In this document: piece by piece, positions 11,775 to 21,292 of the stretch
How positions within the stretch are numbered: the first letter of the stretch is position 1
Layout: every line of letters starts with the position of its first letter
Assembly: GCA_023014335.1 (NCBI GenBank)
Contig: JAECYW010000004.1
Location: forward strand, 1,178,001-1,242,000
Origin: Galerina marginata
Lineage: Eukaryota; Basidiomycota; Agaricomycetes; Agaricales; Galerinaceae
DNA: 64,000 nucleotides
Direction: 5' to 3'
Translations under genes and position numbers: made by a program
The notes under the pieces: generated by a model
What the model was told of the DNA's origin: nothing
What the model saw: the letters and a program-made list of their open reading frames with translations, nothing else
Databases searched by the model: none

Positions 11775-13175
11775 GAATGCTAATTCAGTTAAAACTATCA
11801 CTATATAGTATTTGTATTTGGCTTGGAATGCTTGCAATAAACTCGTCATTTTCGAGACCTGCCAAATTATCGAAGGCGCTGAACCAAGACTGCCCGTTGG
11901 CCGCCCGTTAGGACCCGCAAGGTTTCCGCCACTTATAGGATTTTTGCCCAACCATTTTTGCTCTGCATCGGCGGCGCTGAGCATAGAATAGTCAACAATA
12001 TTCTCAGCTACCCAAAATTAAGAAAAACCATTATCACACTGACAACAGAAATATTGTCAAAGAGGATGCCAAACCTTTGCCTTGGCAATCCACCGCTTTC
12101 GGTTGAGGCAATTGAGAACCTAAGATGTCCCACCGTGAAAGCGAAAGAATGCATGAGGCAGAATAACAGATCAGCATTGCAATAAAACCCCTGTGATGAG
12201 TTGGTCCAGATCGGTTGCTGACAGTAAGGTCGAGCTGGCTCATCATGCCGGAAATACGAGTAATACGGGGTGTCGTTATCTGCGAATACTTTGTAGAGGA
12301 CTTACCTATCTTTTGAGTAGATCGGAGTGATGAATCGATTTCTATGCCTTTGAGAGGTACTCCGCTTACAACATTCCCAGCGTAACACCCCATGACCATG
12401 AGTGAAATTGTCTATGGAAAACTCTGAAGTCAGAAACTCAACACCGAACACAACTCTTCTCACAGCGATTTTCTTCGTATGTCTAGCAACATTTGAAGAT
12501 TGTCAATTCGCGACGGTGGAAACTAATGAAACCACAGAAAACGAAGCTATACCAAAGAGGAGGAGACGGGGCTGGTTTAGAGGAGGTCGCACAGTTTTAA
12601 GAAGTATGATTGGACGTATATGTGGATGTAACTCTCGTGCTTGATCAATCAGAGAAGAAAGTAAATTTGACCGGCACGTACCTGAACCAATGTAATAAAC
12701 CGCACAAAGCGATATGCGCCTTTAAACCGAGCGTTCTGTTAACTCACTGCATTGAAGTATAAGGGTTGTATCAGCTTTCGACAAAAGGATCAAGGGTGGA
12801 GATCTCCACTCCAAAAATAAGGAGAACCTGGAGAACGCGCACAATAATTAGAGCGACGCTGCATGGAAATCTGGGATAAGATGGTGATCAATGGGTCTTG
12901 GAGCGAGACTTACTATACAATCAATCGAAGCAGGGAATACTATTTCTCAGTAAGACCCGCATCTTTGGAAAGCCCAAAAACTGAAGTAAACGGCAGGGCC
13001 TGTTCATCCCGCATCAAGTCTACAAGAGACATTCTTTCTATATGTCCTTTCTGCTCGTCAAAGTTCATACCAGAATGCGCACACTTTCGACCGTGCTGTT
13101 AAATTGCTGAGCATGGATTACCTGGACGGACATCTCGATCCCCAAGTAGAGTAGTTGGGGGAATGGTTCTGACAT
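11775..13175 (-). pseudogene. Decayed MFS transporter of the anion:cation symporter (Dal5-like) family
   Basis: Aligns piecewise with the intact transporter at 25758-28282, in the same order. Near 13000 it reads LPFTSVFGLSKDAGLTEK, then TAG where the intact gene has the Glu of EYS. The next recognisable piece (12840-12780, VLQVLLIFG) matches EVLFIFGG some nine exons later, so about 0.9 kb of coding middle is missing. Then come Q-TGA-VNRTLGLKAHIALCGLL (TGA for the Trp of QWLNKRF), IILLKTVRPPLNQP, SSNVARHTKK, VMGCYAGNVVSG, GFIAMLICYSASCILSL and finally AFDNLAGLENDEFIASIP near 11880-11820. At least two nonsense codons plus the deletion make it non-functional. The N-terminal exon (about 13170-13060) is also frameshifted. 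Confidence 0.8.
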
Positions 13176-14839
13176 CGTGTGCCGATAACCTTCTCTATGT
13201 GCGCAATTTCCGTCAAAGGACGATTTTTCAATGGTCCTTGATTTGATTCCTTTCCAAGCTATGACTTCCTTCCCTTCGGATGACCATATCCCAAAGTAAG
13301 CCAGGAGAGGAAGAAGGAACGGAAGCCAGATGCGCAGACAGTTCAAGATAACCGATACAGAGAAAGAGGGGCTCATATCCTGTCCTTCTGATCTCCTGAA
13401 GATTTCTCGATTCCTGGCACCACTAGCCTTGCCGACGCGGACCAAGCTTGATCGACGGAGGAAACCAACTTGGAGCGCTCTCCAAATTATACCCCAGCTA
13501 CAGATTAAGCCAAGTTTTCATTTGCCCATTCAGAAGAGATCAGATAAAGAGTCAAGACGTAGAGGTGTGTTTCCCTCAGAGCTCAGCTTGGGGTACTTAG
13601 TAAACAGAGTGGGGAAAGTTGGAGAGAAGGTTATAGAGAGGGAATGACGTTGACAGGCTTGTTTCTCAGGCTCTTGGATCGGTCCGCAGGCTCAGGGTTC
13701 GCTTCCGAATCATTCCTCTCTCCTCCACGACCTCCGCAACCGCCACCCAAATCTTCTATATTCGCATGGATCAAAGGACAGGATTCCAAGTTTGCGTAAA
13801 TAGCCCGCTTCAATCTTGAGGCTTGAGGGATCATGAGATAGGAAATCTCGAGCTCTTTTCACGATCCCAAGCTAGCTGAGCAAAATTTACTCTGGACGAG
13901 TTTTAACCTCACACCGTGTGCTATAGGGTTAATGCTGGTCCCTGCAATGTCGTCATTGCTCCCTGCTTATTGTCTTCTTACTGCAGCGAGCTGCAGTACG
14001 TGTCGTGCCTTATGTGCCGTTCCTTTTTATTACCGGTACAACCTTTCGTGACGAGCTTACCGGCTTTCTTATAACGCAAAGTCGAGACAATAAGCGTCAA
14101 GTTGGCGGCCTCCCAACACATATGCGTCCCTGATATTTGTTTGCCTTGCGTTTGGTATTTTTGGAACTACCAATTGGCATTTACAGTCTCGCTCTGTAGC
14201 TGTCAACCTTCAGAGCTGCAACCGCCAGGACAATAACTAATTGTTACAACGACCACCGCAAGCTACTTGGATTTTGCATTTGACATTAGTCGGACCAATG
14301 ACAGTCTAGAACGTTCCTCTTATTGTTGCAATTCCTGCCAGTGATTGGCTGCCAGCCTGTAATTGTGAATGTCGATGGGAGGAGACAATTAACTCCAGGG
14401 CTTGGACTATAATTCTGCTTCCCGCCGTGATACTTGCCGCTAGTGAGCGCCCGGCCTCTTGGGAGCGCACGGACAACGATATTTGGTATTTCGATCGTCA
14501 GTCTACGTGATGTTCACCTATCTTGGCACAACAACGGACCTCCCGTAGTCTGCCTTCTGACTGTCGGATGAGGTCCGTCCACCTGGGTACGACACACTAC
14601 TGCGTGCAAGAATAGTCTGGGCTTAAAATAGAATAGTAATACTGGGACCAACACTTCATCGTCATATTCGCGATACTTTCACCGGACCACTAACAGCGAA
14701 AACTGTATTGCTGCAGGTATGCTCTATTGTTTTTTAATTCCCGGAGATGCCGGGTGCGATGCCAATTGAATGACTTGCCAGTTTTAGAAGTTCGGAAATT
14801 TTGAAGAGCGGATGCGCGAGAAGGCCCTGCTCGCGAGCG
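13176..14839. other. Gene-free region upstream of the pheromone gene
   Basis: No convincing coding exon on either strand. Eight copies of ATTGT or ACAAT lie between 13969 and 14730 (13969, 14087, 14230, 14240, 14322, 14362, 14385, 14726), the core of HMG-box binding sites. A perfect 9-bp inverted repeat (ACGGACCTC / GAGGTCCGT) occupies 14534-14542 and 14570-14578. Both could be regulatory for the downstream pheromone gene; this is inference. Confidence 0.45.
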
Positions 14840-14845
14840 TATAAA
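14840..14845 (+). promoter_or_regulatory. TATA box of the pheromone precursor gene
   Basis: TATAAA in the context GCGTATAAAGGAGG, 94 bases upstream of the ATG. The spacing suits a strongly induced short transcript with a modest leader. Position and sequence are seen; function is inferred. Confidence 0.6.
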
Positions 14846-14938
14846 GGAGGAGGATTTTGTTCAGTACTTCCCCAGAACTCAAATCAAACCGCGTTCTACA
14901 AACACCACAATTTGAACAACCAAAACACTACTACTCAA

Positions 14939-15043
14939 ATGGATTCTTTCTCCTACCTCCTTAACTTGATCCCCACCAACGAGGTTCCCTCCGATAACGA
15001 GGATGGCGGTGGTGTTGGCAACGCTTACTGCGTTATTGCCTGA
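14939..15043 (+). CDS. Lipopeptide mating-pheromone precursor (MAT-B type)
   Basis: A 34-residue open frame beginning MDSFSYLLNLIP and ending GGGVGNAYCVIA followed by TGA. CVIA is a CAAX box (Cys, two aliphatics, Ala), the signal for farnesylation, removal of the last three residues and carboxymethylation. The acidic stretch PSDNEDGG before a Gly-rich C-terminal segment matches the processing region of basidiomycete precursors, so the mature peptide probably starts at Asn20 or Gly23 and ends at prenyl-Cys31. Size, start (MDSF), charged processing site and CAAX all fit the class, which signals to STE3-type receptors during mating. A TATA box lies 94 bases upstream and a possible 3' UTR intron downstream. 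No receptor gene is visible in the window, so this may be an outlying MAT-B member or a non-mating-type paralogue. Confidence 0.82.
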   Translation: MDSFSYLLNLIPTNEVPSDNEDGGGVGNAYCVIA

Positions 15044-15065
15044 ATTCATGCCTTTATTCTGCATT

Positions 15066-15126
15066 GTACGCCTCCCTTCATATTCTCTCATCCGATTTTT
15101 GAATACTGAATTACCATTTCTTCTAG
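15066..15126 (+). other. Possible 3' UTR intron of the pheromone gene
   Basis: GTACGC at 15066 and a pyrimidine-rich tract ending TTCTAG at 15126 bound a 61-nt segment just after the pheromone stop codon. The length is normal for introns in this window. Transcript data would decide it. Confidence 0.35.
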
Positions 15127-15580
15127 ATCATTTCTGCGCCCACCTATCTTTCACTTTTCGCACGTCAGGCAACCAGGTCGATCTACTAATTTATCGGGGT
15201 TTTTCGTTCGTCTGTCGCTGTTGTATAATTATGGGTCTTTTTTTTCGACGGGTTTCCTGGCTAAGAGAAGGGAAGAAGTGGTGGTTCAACGATGATGATA
15301 AAGTTGTATTACAATTCATATAATGAAATTATGACAACGGTTGGAACACAGTGGAAGATAGGAAAAGATATCTACATCAAGCCAGAAACTAAACTAAGGT
15401 AAAGATAAAACTAAGGTAAAGATAAAGATTGGGTATGAATAAAAGAGGTATAACTGCTACATAGAGAAAGTCGAACGGTCATAAATGATAGGTATAAATT
15501 CAATAGATAAATAAGTCGTCGCAAGCGGAGAACAGAACATAAACATAAACCAGGCCAGACTGCCCTCGAACAAGATAGAA
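15127..15580. other. Intergenic, convergent 3' ends
   Basis: AT-rich spacer between the pheromone gene and the 3' end of the zinc-finger gene. It contains short direct repeats (ctaaggtaaagataaa, twice near 15393-15428). No gene seen. Confidence 0.45.
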
Positions 15581-16803
15581 TCATAAATGAATTGGGGTCC
15601 TGCGCTTCTTTGCACCCTTGCCAGATTTACCCTTGCCAGATTTACCCTTACCAGATTTACCCGCGCCGTGGACGGCAATCACATGGCGCTTAAGCGCGTC
15701 TTTGCGAGTGAAGGATTTGTCGCATCCAGGAATGTAGCAATGATGGCTGGGTGGCATGTGTATGAGTGACTCCAGATGGCGGTTCATGTCGCCCGAGGCA
15801 TGAGTGCGGAAAGTGGGGCAGATCCGGCATTGGTAGACGAGTCTGTGGGCGCTGTCGCGGAGGGTCTTATATGGCTTGTTGTCGCCGTCGTTCTCTTCTT
15901 CATCTGCTTCGAGCGCTTCGAATTTGCGTTTGGGGCTGGAGGCCGCCGAGTGACTACTTTGCGTGGCATGCGCCGATGAAGAAAGTGCGCGGGCGGAGGA
16001 TGTTGTAGGAAGGCTGGAGGCACGGCGAGGGCGGGGCTTGAAGAGTTGATCATCGTAGTCGTCGTCGTTCTCGTCGTCGCTGTTCTCGTCGTCGCTGTTA
16101 TCGCAAATACTCGCGGAATCGTCGTTCTGGCCAATGCTAACGCTAGAAGCAGGGACATCGCTTGGAGAAGGCGATGAGGTACGGCTAGCCGTAAGAAGAG
16201 AAGAGGGGGTGTAGGACGCGAGAGTATAGTTGCCATCGTCCATTTCTCCGTCGCTATATATAAGACGAAATGAAAACCGGGAATACAGGCAGGTGAAAGA
16301 ATGAATACATACGCATCGTGGTCTTCATCGACGTCTTCGGTTTCAGTTTCACTTTGATAATCGTCAAAGAGTCCCAACTTTGGGTAGTACCCATTCTTAT
16401 CATAGAACGAATGCAGAAAAACTTCGATGGGATTGCGGGATTCAACGGTGCCAACGGAATCGAAAGCGTTCGCGCAGATAACAGTTGGTTCGAGTGGTTG
16501 ATCTTCGGAAGGGGAAGGTGATGCCGGATCGAAGATACTATCGTCAGAGTCACTGGTGGACGCCTCGGCACTTGAAGTCGATCCGGAGCTTTCAGATATT
16601 TCGGATAGCGTGTCATTGAAGTCGAACAAAATTCCTGGGCTGAGGGGTATATTCAAATCGGCAATCGAATAGTCGTAACTCGGTCCGTAACTCGGTCGAC
16701 GTGACTCAAAGAAATACGCGTTGGGACCAGCTGACAGATGAGTGGCTGAGGTCTTTGTTTCGCCAAACAGATCGAAGGTGACGTCGGCAACAATGCTGGA
16801 CAT
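15581..16803 (-). CDS. C2H2 zinc-finger protein, probable transcription factor
   Basis: Two exons (16803-16313, 16253-15581), 387 residues. The N-terminal 250 residues are acidic and Ser-rich with no fold I recognise. The C-terminus has two zinc fingers: YQCRICPTF...HLESLIH (C-x2-C, H-x5-H) and HCYIPGCDKSFTRKDALKRH ending HVIAVH (C-x4-C-x12-H-x4-H). A (GKGKS)n basic tail follows, encoded by three 15-bp repeats, then KKRRTPIHL, a likely nuclear localisation signal. Basidiomycete genomes hold many such two-finger proteins. A DNA-binding regulator is the natural inference; targets are unknown. It is convergent with the pheromone gene. Confidence 0.75.
15615..15659 (-). repeat. Three tandem 15-bp repeats coding GKSGK
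   Basis: Three adjacent copies of CCCTTGCCAGATTTA (the third with one change) inside the 3' end of the zinc-finger gene. They are in frame and give a Gly-Lys-Ser-rich basic tail. Copy number is likely to vary between strains. Confidence 0.8.
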
Positions 16804-17825
16804 GATGTCAATTCTTGCTCAGAGGTGAGGGTAAATGCAGTAGGTAAGCAGGCAGGTGAGGGCTTGGGGGCAGGATAGTGATTTATCGACGGCTTTCATT
16901 GGTGTTGAATATATACCGCGCGCTGACAATGCGTATGCCCCGCTTTGCGAACGCGTTCATGGGCCCCAGAGGGTACACGAGGCGAACGAATCAACGCTTC
17001 GACAAGCCTCTTTTGGAAAAGATCTTCAGAAGACAATGGCTGTGCTCCAGGAACCAAGGCCGACCAAGTGGCCAGCAGCCCACGCTTTGTCGGCGCTTTG
17101 TTAATGGGCCAAAGTGGGTCACCATTCCGGACTCTGGCAACGGAGTGGCCTTTATTCGTTTAGTTTTTTACTAAATGGAGTAGGTACTAGCAAGCAACAT
17201 TGTCTTTAAAATTAGCAACTCGAGAGGAATTCTTTGAAATTTGTACCTTTTGGCGAAAGCTTGCAAAGAGTCCGGACTCAGACTCCGTTGCTACGTTCAT
17301 GAACCGCCGGAGGCATGTTCACCAATCAACAATGGACTAAATTCGGTATGGACATTAAATCGTGAGAGTGCTTTAAGGAACATCCAGCCAAAGGCAACCA
17401 AGGTGGGGGTTTAGTGGAAAATCATCAAGGTCCAAGCAGCGGCAGGCTGCAGCGGGGCCGGACAGCCAGTGTTTGTTGACAGCCCTCAAAATAAACTATG
17501 ATTGCCATTTCGGGGCTAATTTCAACGTTCTGCGGCTGCCGACCAACAGATTCTGCACTTATTCTCTCACCGCTACCACCACCACCTCCTCCGTGGTCCA
17601 TGAATCCTAAGCTTTACATGCATATACCTATGCTCAAAGGCCAGTAAAGCTTTTTAAATTTACCATTCCATTTCAGTATGGATGGGAAGAGAACCAAGGC
17701 TCGTGTTTTTCAGGTGTGTGGTTCTTTTTTCTACAGAAACTGAGTTAATGGGAGAGATCTATAAGGAACGCACAAATTTGCCAGCATCATCGTTACTTAG
17801 TGTCTCTACTCCCACAAAGTCCATC
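16804..17825. other. Intergenic, shared divergent promoter region
   Basis: Separates the starts of the zinc-finger gene (minus) and a coiled-coil gene (plus). Bases 17704-17739 look like a possible 5' UTR intron (GTGTGTGG to TTCTACAG). Open frames of 60-100 codons here lack motifs. Confidence 0.4.
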
Positions 17826-19196
17826 ATGGAACCCTTCACAATCGCGCCTGCCTGTGAACCGCCTTCCGTCTACGTGATTGAAGTACCACGCGAAGATCAC
17901 AAGTCAAGCACCGACCCGCAGCCATTTCCAGAGCCGTACGAAACGCAGAGACTCAGGCGGTACCTCCTCGCTGAACAAGAATTGGCGGAAACCTTCCAGC
18001 GTTGCCAACAAGGGAGTACCAGTTACGAACTCCAAATCGAGGCCTTGAGGAAGGCGACGTCTGTCCTTAACAGCCACGTAACGGACGCTGGACAGCGAGT
18101 GACGAAGCTCAGAAAGTTATTGGTTGATCGAGCAACCGAACCGTCTGTTTATCAATCCCTGCAACGCGAACGGTGGATGGAGGAAAGACGGCAAACGGCC
18201 ACCGAGCACCTGTCAAAGGTTCTTCAACACCATCTTTCGACTCTCTCTTCACAACCAGAAGCACACCCCCAAGCGAACTCTTCGAATCCTGGTCCTAGTT
18301 TGAAGGCAGACGTGAACCTTGTCAGGTTCTTTGAAACGTCTTCTCGACAACGGCTTGCCCCTCGTAGTCGGAATCGGAGTCGTGTTCCCGTGTCGTCGAG
18401 ACCTCAATTGGATAACGCTGTTGAAATTCCTCGACTCCACAACCATAAAGCAATTATCCCGCTTCTTATGAGCGTGCCCAAATATCAGCCTCCCTTCTTG
18501 CAGGAGAGGGGCCGTCTAGTGGCGCATCCGCCAGCAGCTCTGGTTACTAGTCCCATTTCACCACAGCCGCCTGAAATTTCAACGGCTTTTGCCCACACTC
18601 CTTCTTTCCACCTCGGTCCGATCTCTGAGGAATCCGGCTCCAAATCATCCGTTCAAATCTCAACACCAGCCATGGACGCATCGAGTGACAATGGTACCGC
18701 CATTATTTGGAGAAATGCACCACGATCAGCAAAGGATATACTAGATGGCCTTGTCGTGGAGATCCCAGACTACGCCGTAGATCTTCTCGCCGGTTTTGAC
18801 CTGACCGTGTCAACTTCCACCTCCATTCCACCTCTTCGCAATTTCCCTAGCCCTCGTGCCTCATCGTCAAGAACAACGTTTATGCCCAACACACTACGAC
18901 CTCCAAAAACCACACCCCCACCTGTCCACGCATCACCATCGCGGAAGCGAATCAGTGCTCTCTTCTCACTCCCTGATGGCCTTTCATCCCGCCGTGGGAT
19001 TAGCATGGACACTCCTCTGCAGAAACGGCTGAGCACACATCCCACACAATCATTCCACAAGGAGTCCACACGACCGTTCTCGGTTTCGTTTTCTGAGCTT
19101 CCTTCCAGCGACTCCGGAGGCTCTCATGAACCCGAGGAGGACGACAAGGTGCTCTCGCGTCTTAGACGCCGCATGTCTGCCCTTCGGCGGCATTGA
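17826..19196 (+). CDS. Hypothetical protein with N-terminal coiled coil and disordered tail
   Basis: Uninterrupted frame of 456 residues from ATG 17826 (context CCATCATGG). The frame is open further upstream, but earlier methionines sit in a stretch with intron-like signals. Residues about 35-140 are Glu/Arg/Leu-rich with heptad-like spacing (YLLAEQELAETFQRC, LRKATSVLNSH, VTKLRKLL). The rest is Ser/Pro-rich and ends with basic Arg clusters (SRLRRRMSALRRH). I recognise no catalytic motif. A scaffold or structural role is possible but unproven; GC and codon use match the neighbours. Confidence 0.6.
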   Translation: MEPFTIAPACEPPSVYVIEVPREDHKSSTDPQPFPEPYETQRLRRYLLAEQELAETFQRCQQGSTSYELQIEALRKATSVLNSHVTDAGQRVTKLRKLLVDRATEPSVYQSLQRERWMEERRQTATEHLSKVLQHHLSTLSSQPEAHPQANSSNPGPSLKADVNLVRFFETSSRQRLAPRSRNRSRVPVSSRPQLDNAVEIPRLHNHKAIIPLLMSVPKYQPPFLQERGRLVAHPPAALVTSPISPQPPEISTAFAHTPSFHLGPISEESGSKSSVQISTPAMDASSDNGTAIIWRNAPRSAKDILDGLVVEIPDYAVDLLAGFDLTVSTSTSIPPLRNFPSPRASSSRTTFMPNTLRPPKTTPPPVHASPSRKRISALFSLPDGLSSRRGISMDTPLQKRLSTHPTQSFHKESTRPFSVSFSELPSSDSGGSHEPEEDDKVLSRLRRRMSALRRH

Positions 19197-19775
19197 AGAG
19201 GAGTCTCGTACCTCCTCTTGCTCGAATATTATTCAACACCATTGTATTGATGGTTGATTCTCCAGTCCACTTTTTGTATGTGGGACCGTCGGATTTTGTT
19301 TGTGGGTTTCCTTTTCTTGCCATTCACACATTCCTCATTTTTTTGGATGGAAATTGCAATTCTGCTTTCTTGTAACTTACTCATGACGGACAACAAGGCT
19401 CGTTCGACCATCTATCCTGGATGGGATTCGCATTCTTTGATACGCTAATACGTCACCACTTACGTATACCACGCATTCCTACTTAATCCCGGTGCAGCAG
19501 TTTTCAATCCAATTGATAGATCTCTTGCAGGACCGCTTAGCAGACTTCTTATACTACTAGTGTTCGGTTCTGACGGTCAATTCATTTGATGCTTGTACTA
19601 GAGTTGACTCAAGGTTAATTGACGCCCGTTATGTCAACGCTCACAGCCGACCCTGAACGCTCATAATTCACATTGCCGAAGTCGATCTTGACGAAATATG
19701 TAGAAGATTCCATGCTCGAAGCGACATTTTCTCTTTCACATCCCCAAGCTACAAGTTGAATATCCCTCAACAAGA
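19197..19775. other. Intergenic
   Basis: Spacer between two same-strand hypotheticals, with T-rich 3' UTR-like sequence just after 19196. No coding or RNA gene recognised. Confidence 0.45.
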
Positions 19776-20279
19776 ATGCCTATAAGCCCAGAAGATCTTC
19801 TTAAAGTAAAGCGTAAGCCTCGATACTCAACATAACCGGAGGATGGACCACTAAACCCAGCCCAGTCCGAGATGAACAAATAAAGCGAAAAGAGGATTTC
19901 GTCGAATACCAAAGAGAATGTAAGCTCCTTCAATTCCGAACCACTCCTCCTTGAAATGGCGTTGCTCCTTCAAGTGAACCACTGGAAAAAACAATGGAAA
20001 ATTTCAGAGGAGGCATCTGAAAACCAGAAAAGGTTGGCAGATGTTTTTGAAGCAGATTGTGAGTCGTTTTTATGTCAGAATTTATCTGAAATGGCTGATT
20101 CCGACCTTGCTCGACCTTGTGATTTATGTGAAGGTGAACACCTCCAGGAAAAGGTCCGCGCATTGCGCGCTAAGTTAAGGAAGAAAAGAGAACAATTGAC
20201 AAACGCGGAAGCTGCACTGGGAGATTACGATGATATAGTTCGACACTTAGAGGAGAAAGTGGAAAAGAGTAATAACTAA
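19776..20279 (+). CDS. Small coiled-coil protein, hypothetical
   Basis: Three exons (19776-19812, 19866-19919, 19975-20279) give a 131-residue protein starting MPISPEDLLKVKR. All joins keep frame and use GT-AG signals. Most of the protein is charged and predicted helical: RDEQIKRKEDFVEYQREL, then HLQEKVRALRAKLRKKREQL and DDIVRHLEEKVEKSNN. A central ARPCDLCEGEH segment carries a CxxC pair. No known family comes to mind. Confidence comes from the clean splice chain rather than homology. Confidence 0.5.
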
Positions 20280-20747
20280 TTGTCCCGTCACCTTCTTCTT
20301 GAAAGACTGCTGATGAGCCTTGGATTCCCCAGTTGCCTCGCATCTCCAACTCCAAGCACCAGCTCCACCAAGGAATGAGGGGAGGCCTGCTGATGAAAGA
20401 AGAGAAGGCGCTGGTGAAGGGATTGAGGTCTGATCAGCTCGCAATGGTTCATCAAACCGTTCTATCTTTTCATCGAACAGTGTTCAAGTTAGCAAAATGC
20501 ATCGACATTTATAAAGCTGAGGACTAGGAAACATCGTAAAAAATCCCCCCCGGAATTACTACACAGGCAGGGTTTGAGACCGTCGACAGCTCTAGGAAAC
20601 ACCCCAAGGCTGGCGAATCCGAGTTTTACGACTTTTGATTCGGCGAACTCTTAATTGGTCGACGGGTCCACAAGGACCAAATAGGAACAACAAAGCCAAA
20701 TCGGGTACCCACCGATCAGAGTTGGATAAGATAATCAGTTGTGCAAT
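20280..20747. other. Intergenic before tRNA-Lys
   Basis: No gene recognised. Includes a C-rich run (20544-20551) and the presumed upstream region of the tRNA gene. Confidence 0.4.
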
Positions 20748-20845
20748 GCCCGCCTAGCTCAATCGGATAGAGCGTCAGACTCTTAGGCGGTGTCATTTCA
20801 TTCATTAGGAATCTGAAGGCTGCGAGTTCGACCCTCGCGGTGGGC
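20748..20845 (+). tRNA. tRNA-Lys (anticodon CUU) with 25-nt intron
   Basis: Acceptor stem GCCCGCC / GGTGGGC, D arm GCTC-AATCGGATA-GAGC, anticodon stem TCAGA / TCTGA with loop CT-CTT-AA, and T arm GCGAG-TTCGACC-CTCGC. An intron occupies 20786-20810, directly 3' of the base after the anticodon, the canonical eukaryotic position. Internal A and B boxes are intact. The same tRNA body recurs at 39514-39615 with a UUU anticodon. Confidence 0.95.
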
Positions 20846-21292
20846 TAATTGACTTTTTCTCCCCCTTATGGTGGACCGTTGGGCACACCAAGAAGAGTGC
20901 TGTATTTCTACCTTAATTTTTTCGTCAGTTTGGTTGCGAGCAAGGGAGTAGTAGTGAGGATTGTTGGGCGTTACGGCTATGATCTGTAAAGATCGGGCCT
21001 CTGATAATTTACCACAAGGGCCTTCCATTCGTCAAATTGCTGTGTGGCTGTGAAGCCACCCAAGATAGCGAGGCGGCCATCAGATACATGACGCGAGCGG
21101 TAGTGACGGCACCCGTTTGTTCCTTGCCTCCTGCCATCGCCTGCGAAGCTAAGTACTTAAGTATGCCGCACGGCCAACCCGACGCATTTCCAAGCTCCTC
21201 TCTCTGATACGATTAGCAAACCACCAGGATCAGGATCTACAGCGCAAAGTATCAATAATCAACCTTTACTACACCTTATCTTCACAATCATT
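20846..21292. other. Intergenic, promoter region of the NACHT gene
   Basis: T run TTTTTCTCCCCC directly after the tRNA (from 20853) is a likely RNA polymerase III terminator. No coding sequence recognised in the remainder. Confidence 0.45.

Noticed and set aside
11000..13900. Search for an STE3 pheromone receptor near the pheromone gene
   Set aside because: The hydrophobic minus-strand frames here align to an MFS transporter relic, not to receptor helices; no seven-helix chain found.
15003..15323. A 106-codon plus frame overlapping the pheromone gene
   Set aside because: It begins inside the pheromone coding region in another frame, crosses the probable 3' UTR intron and has no motif.
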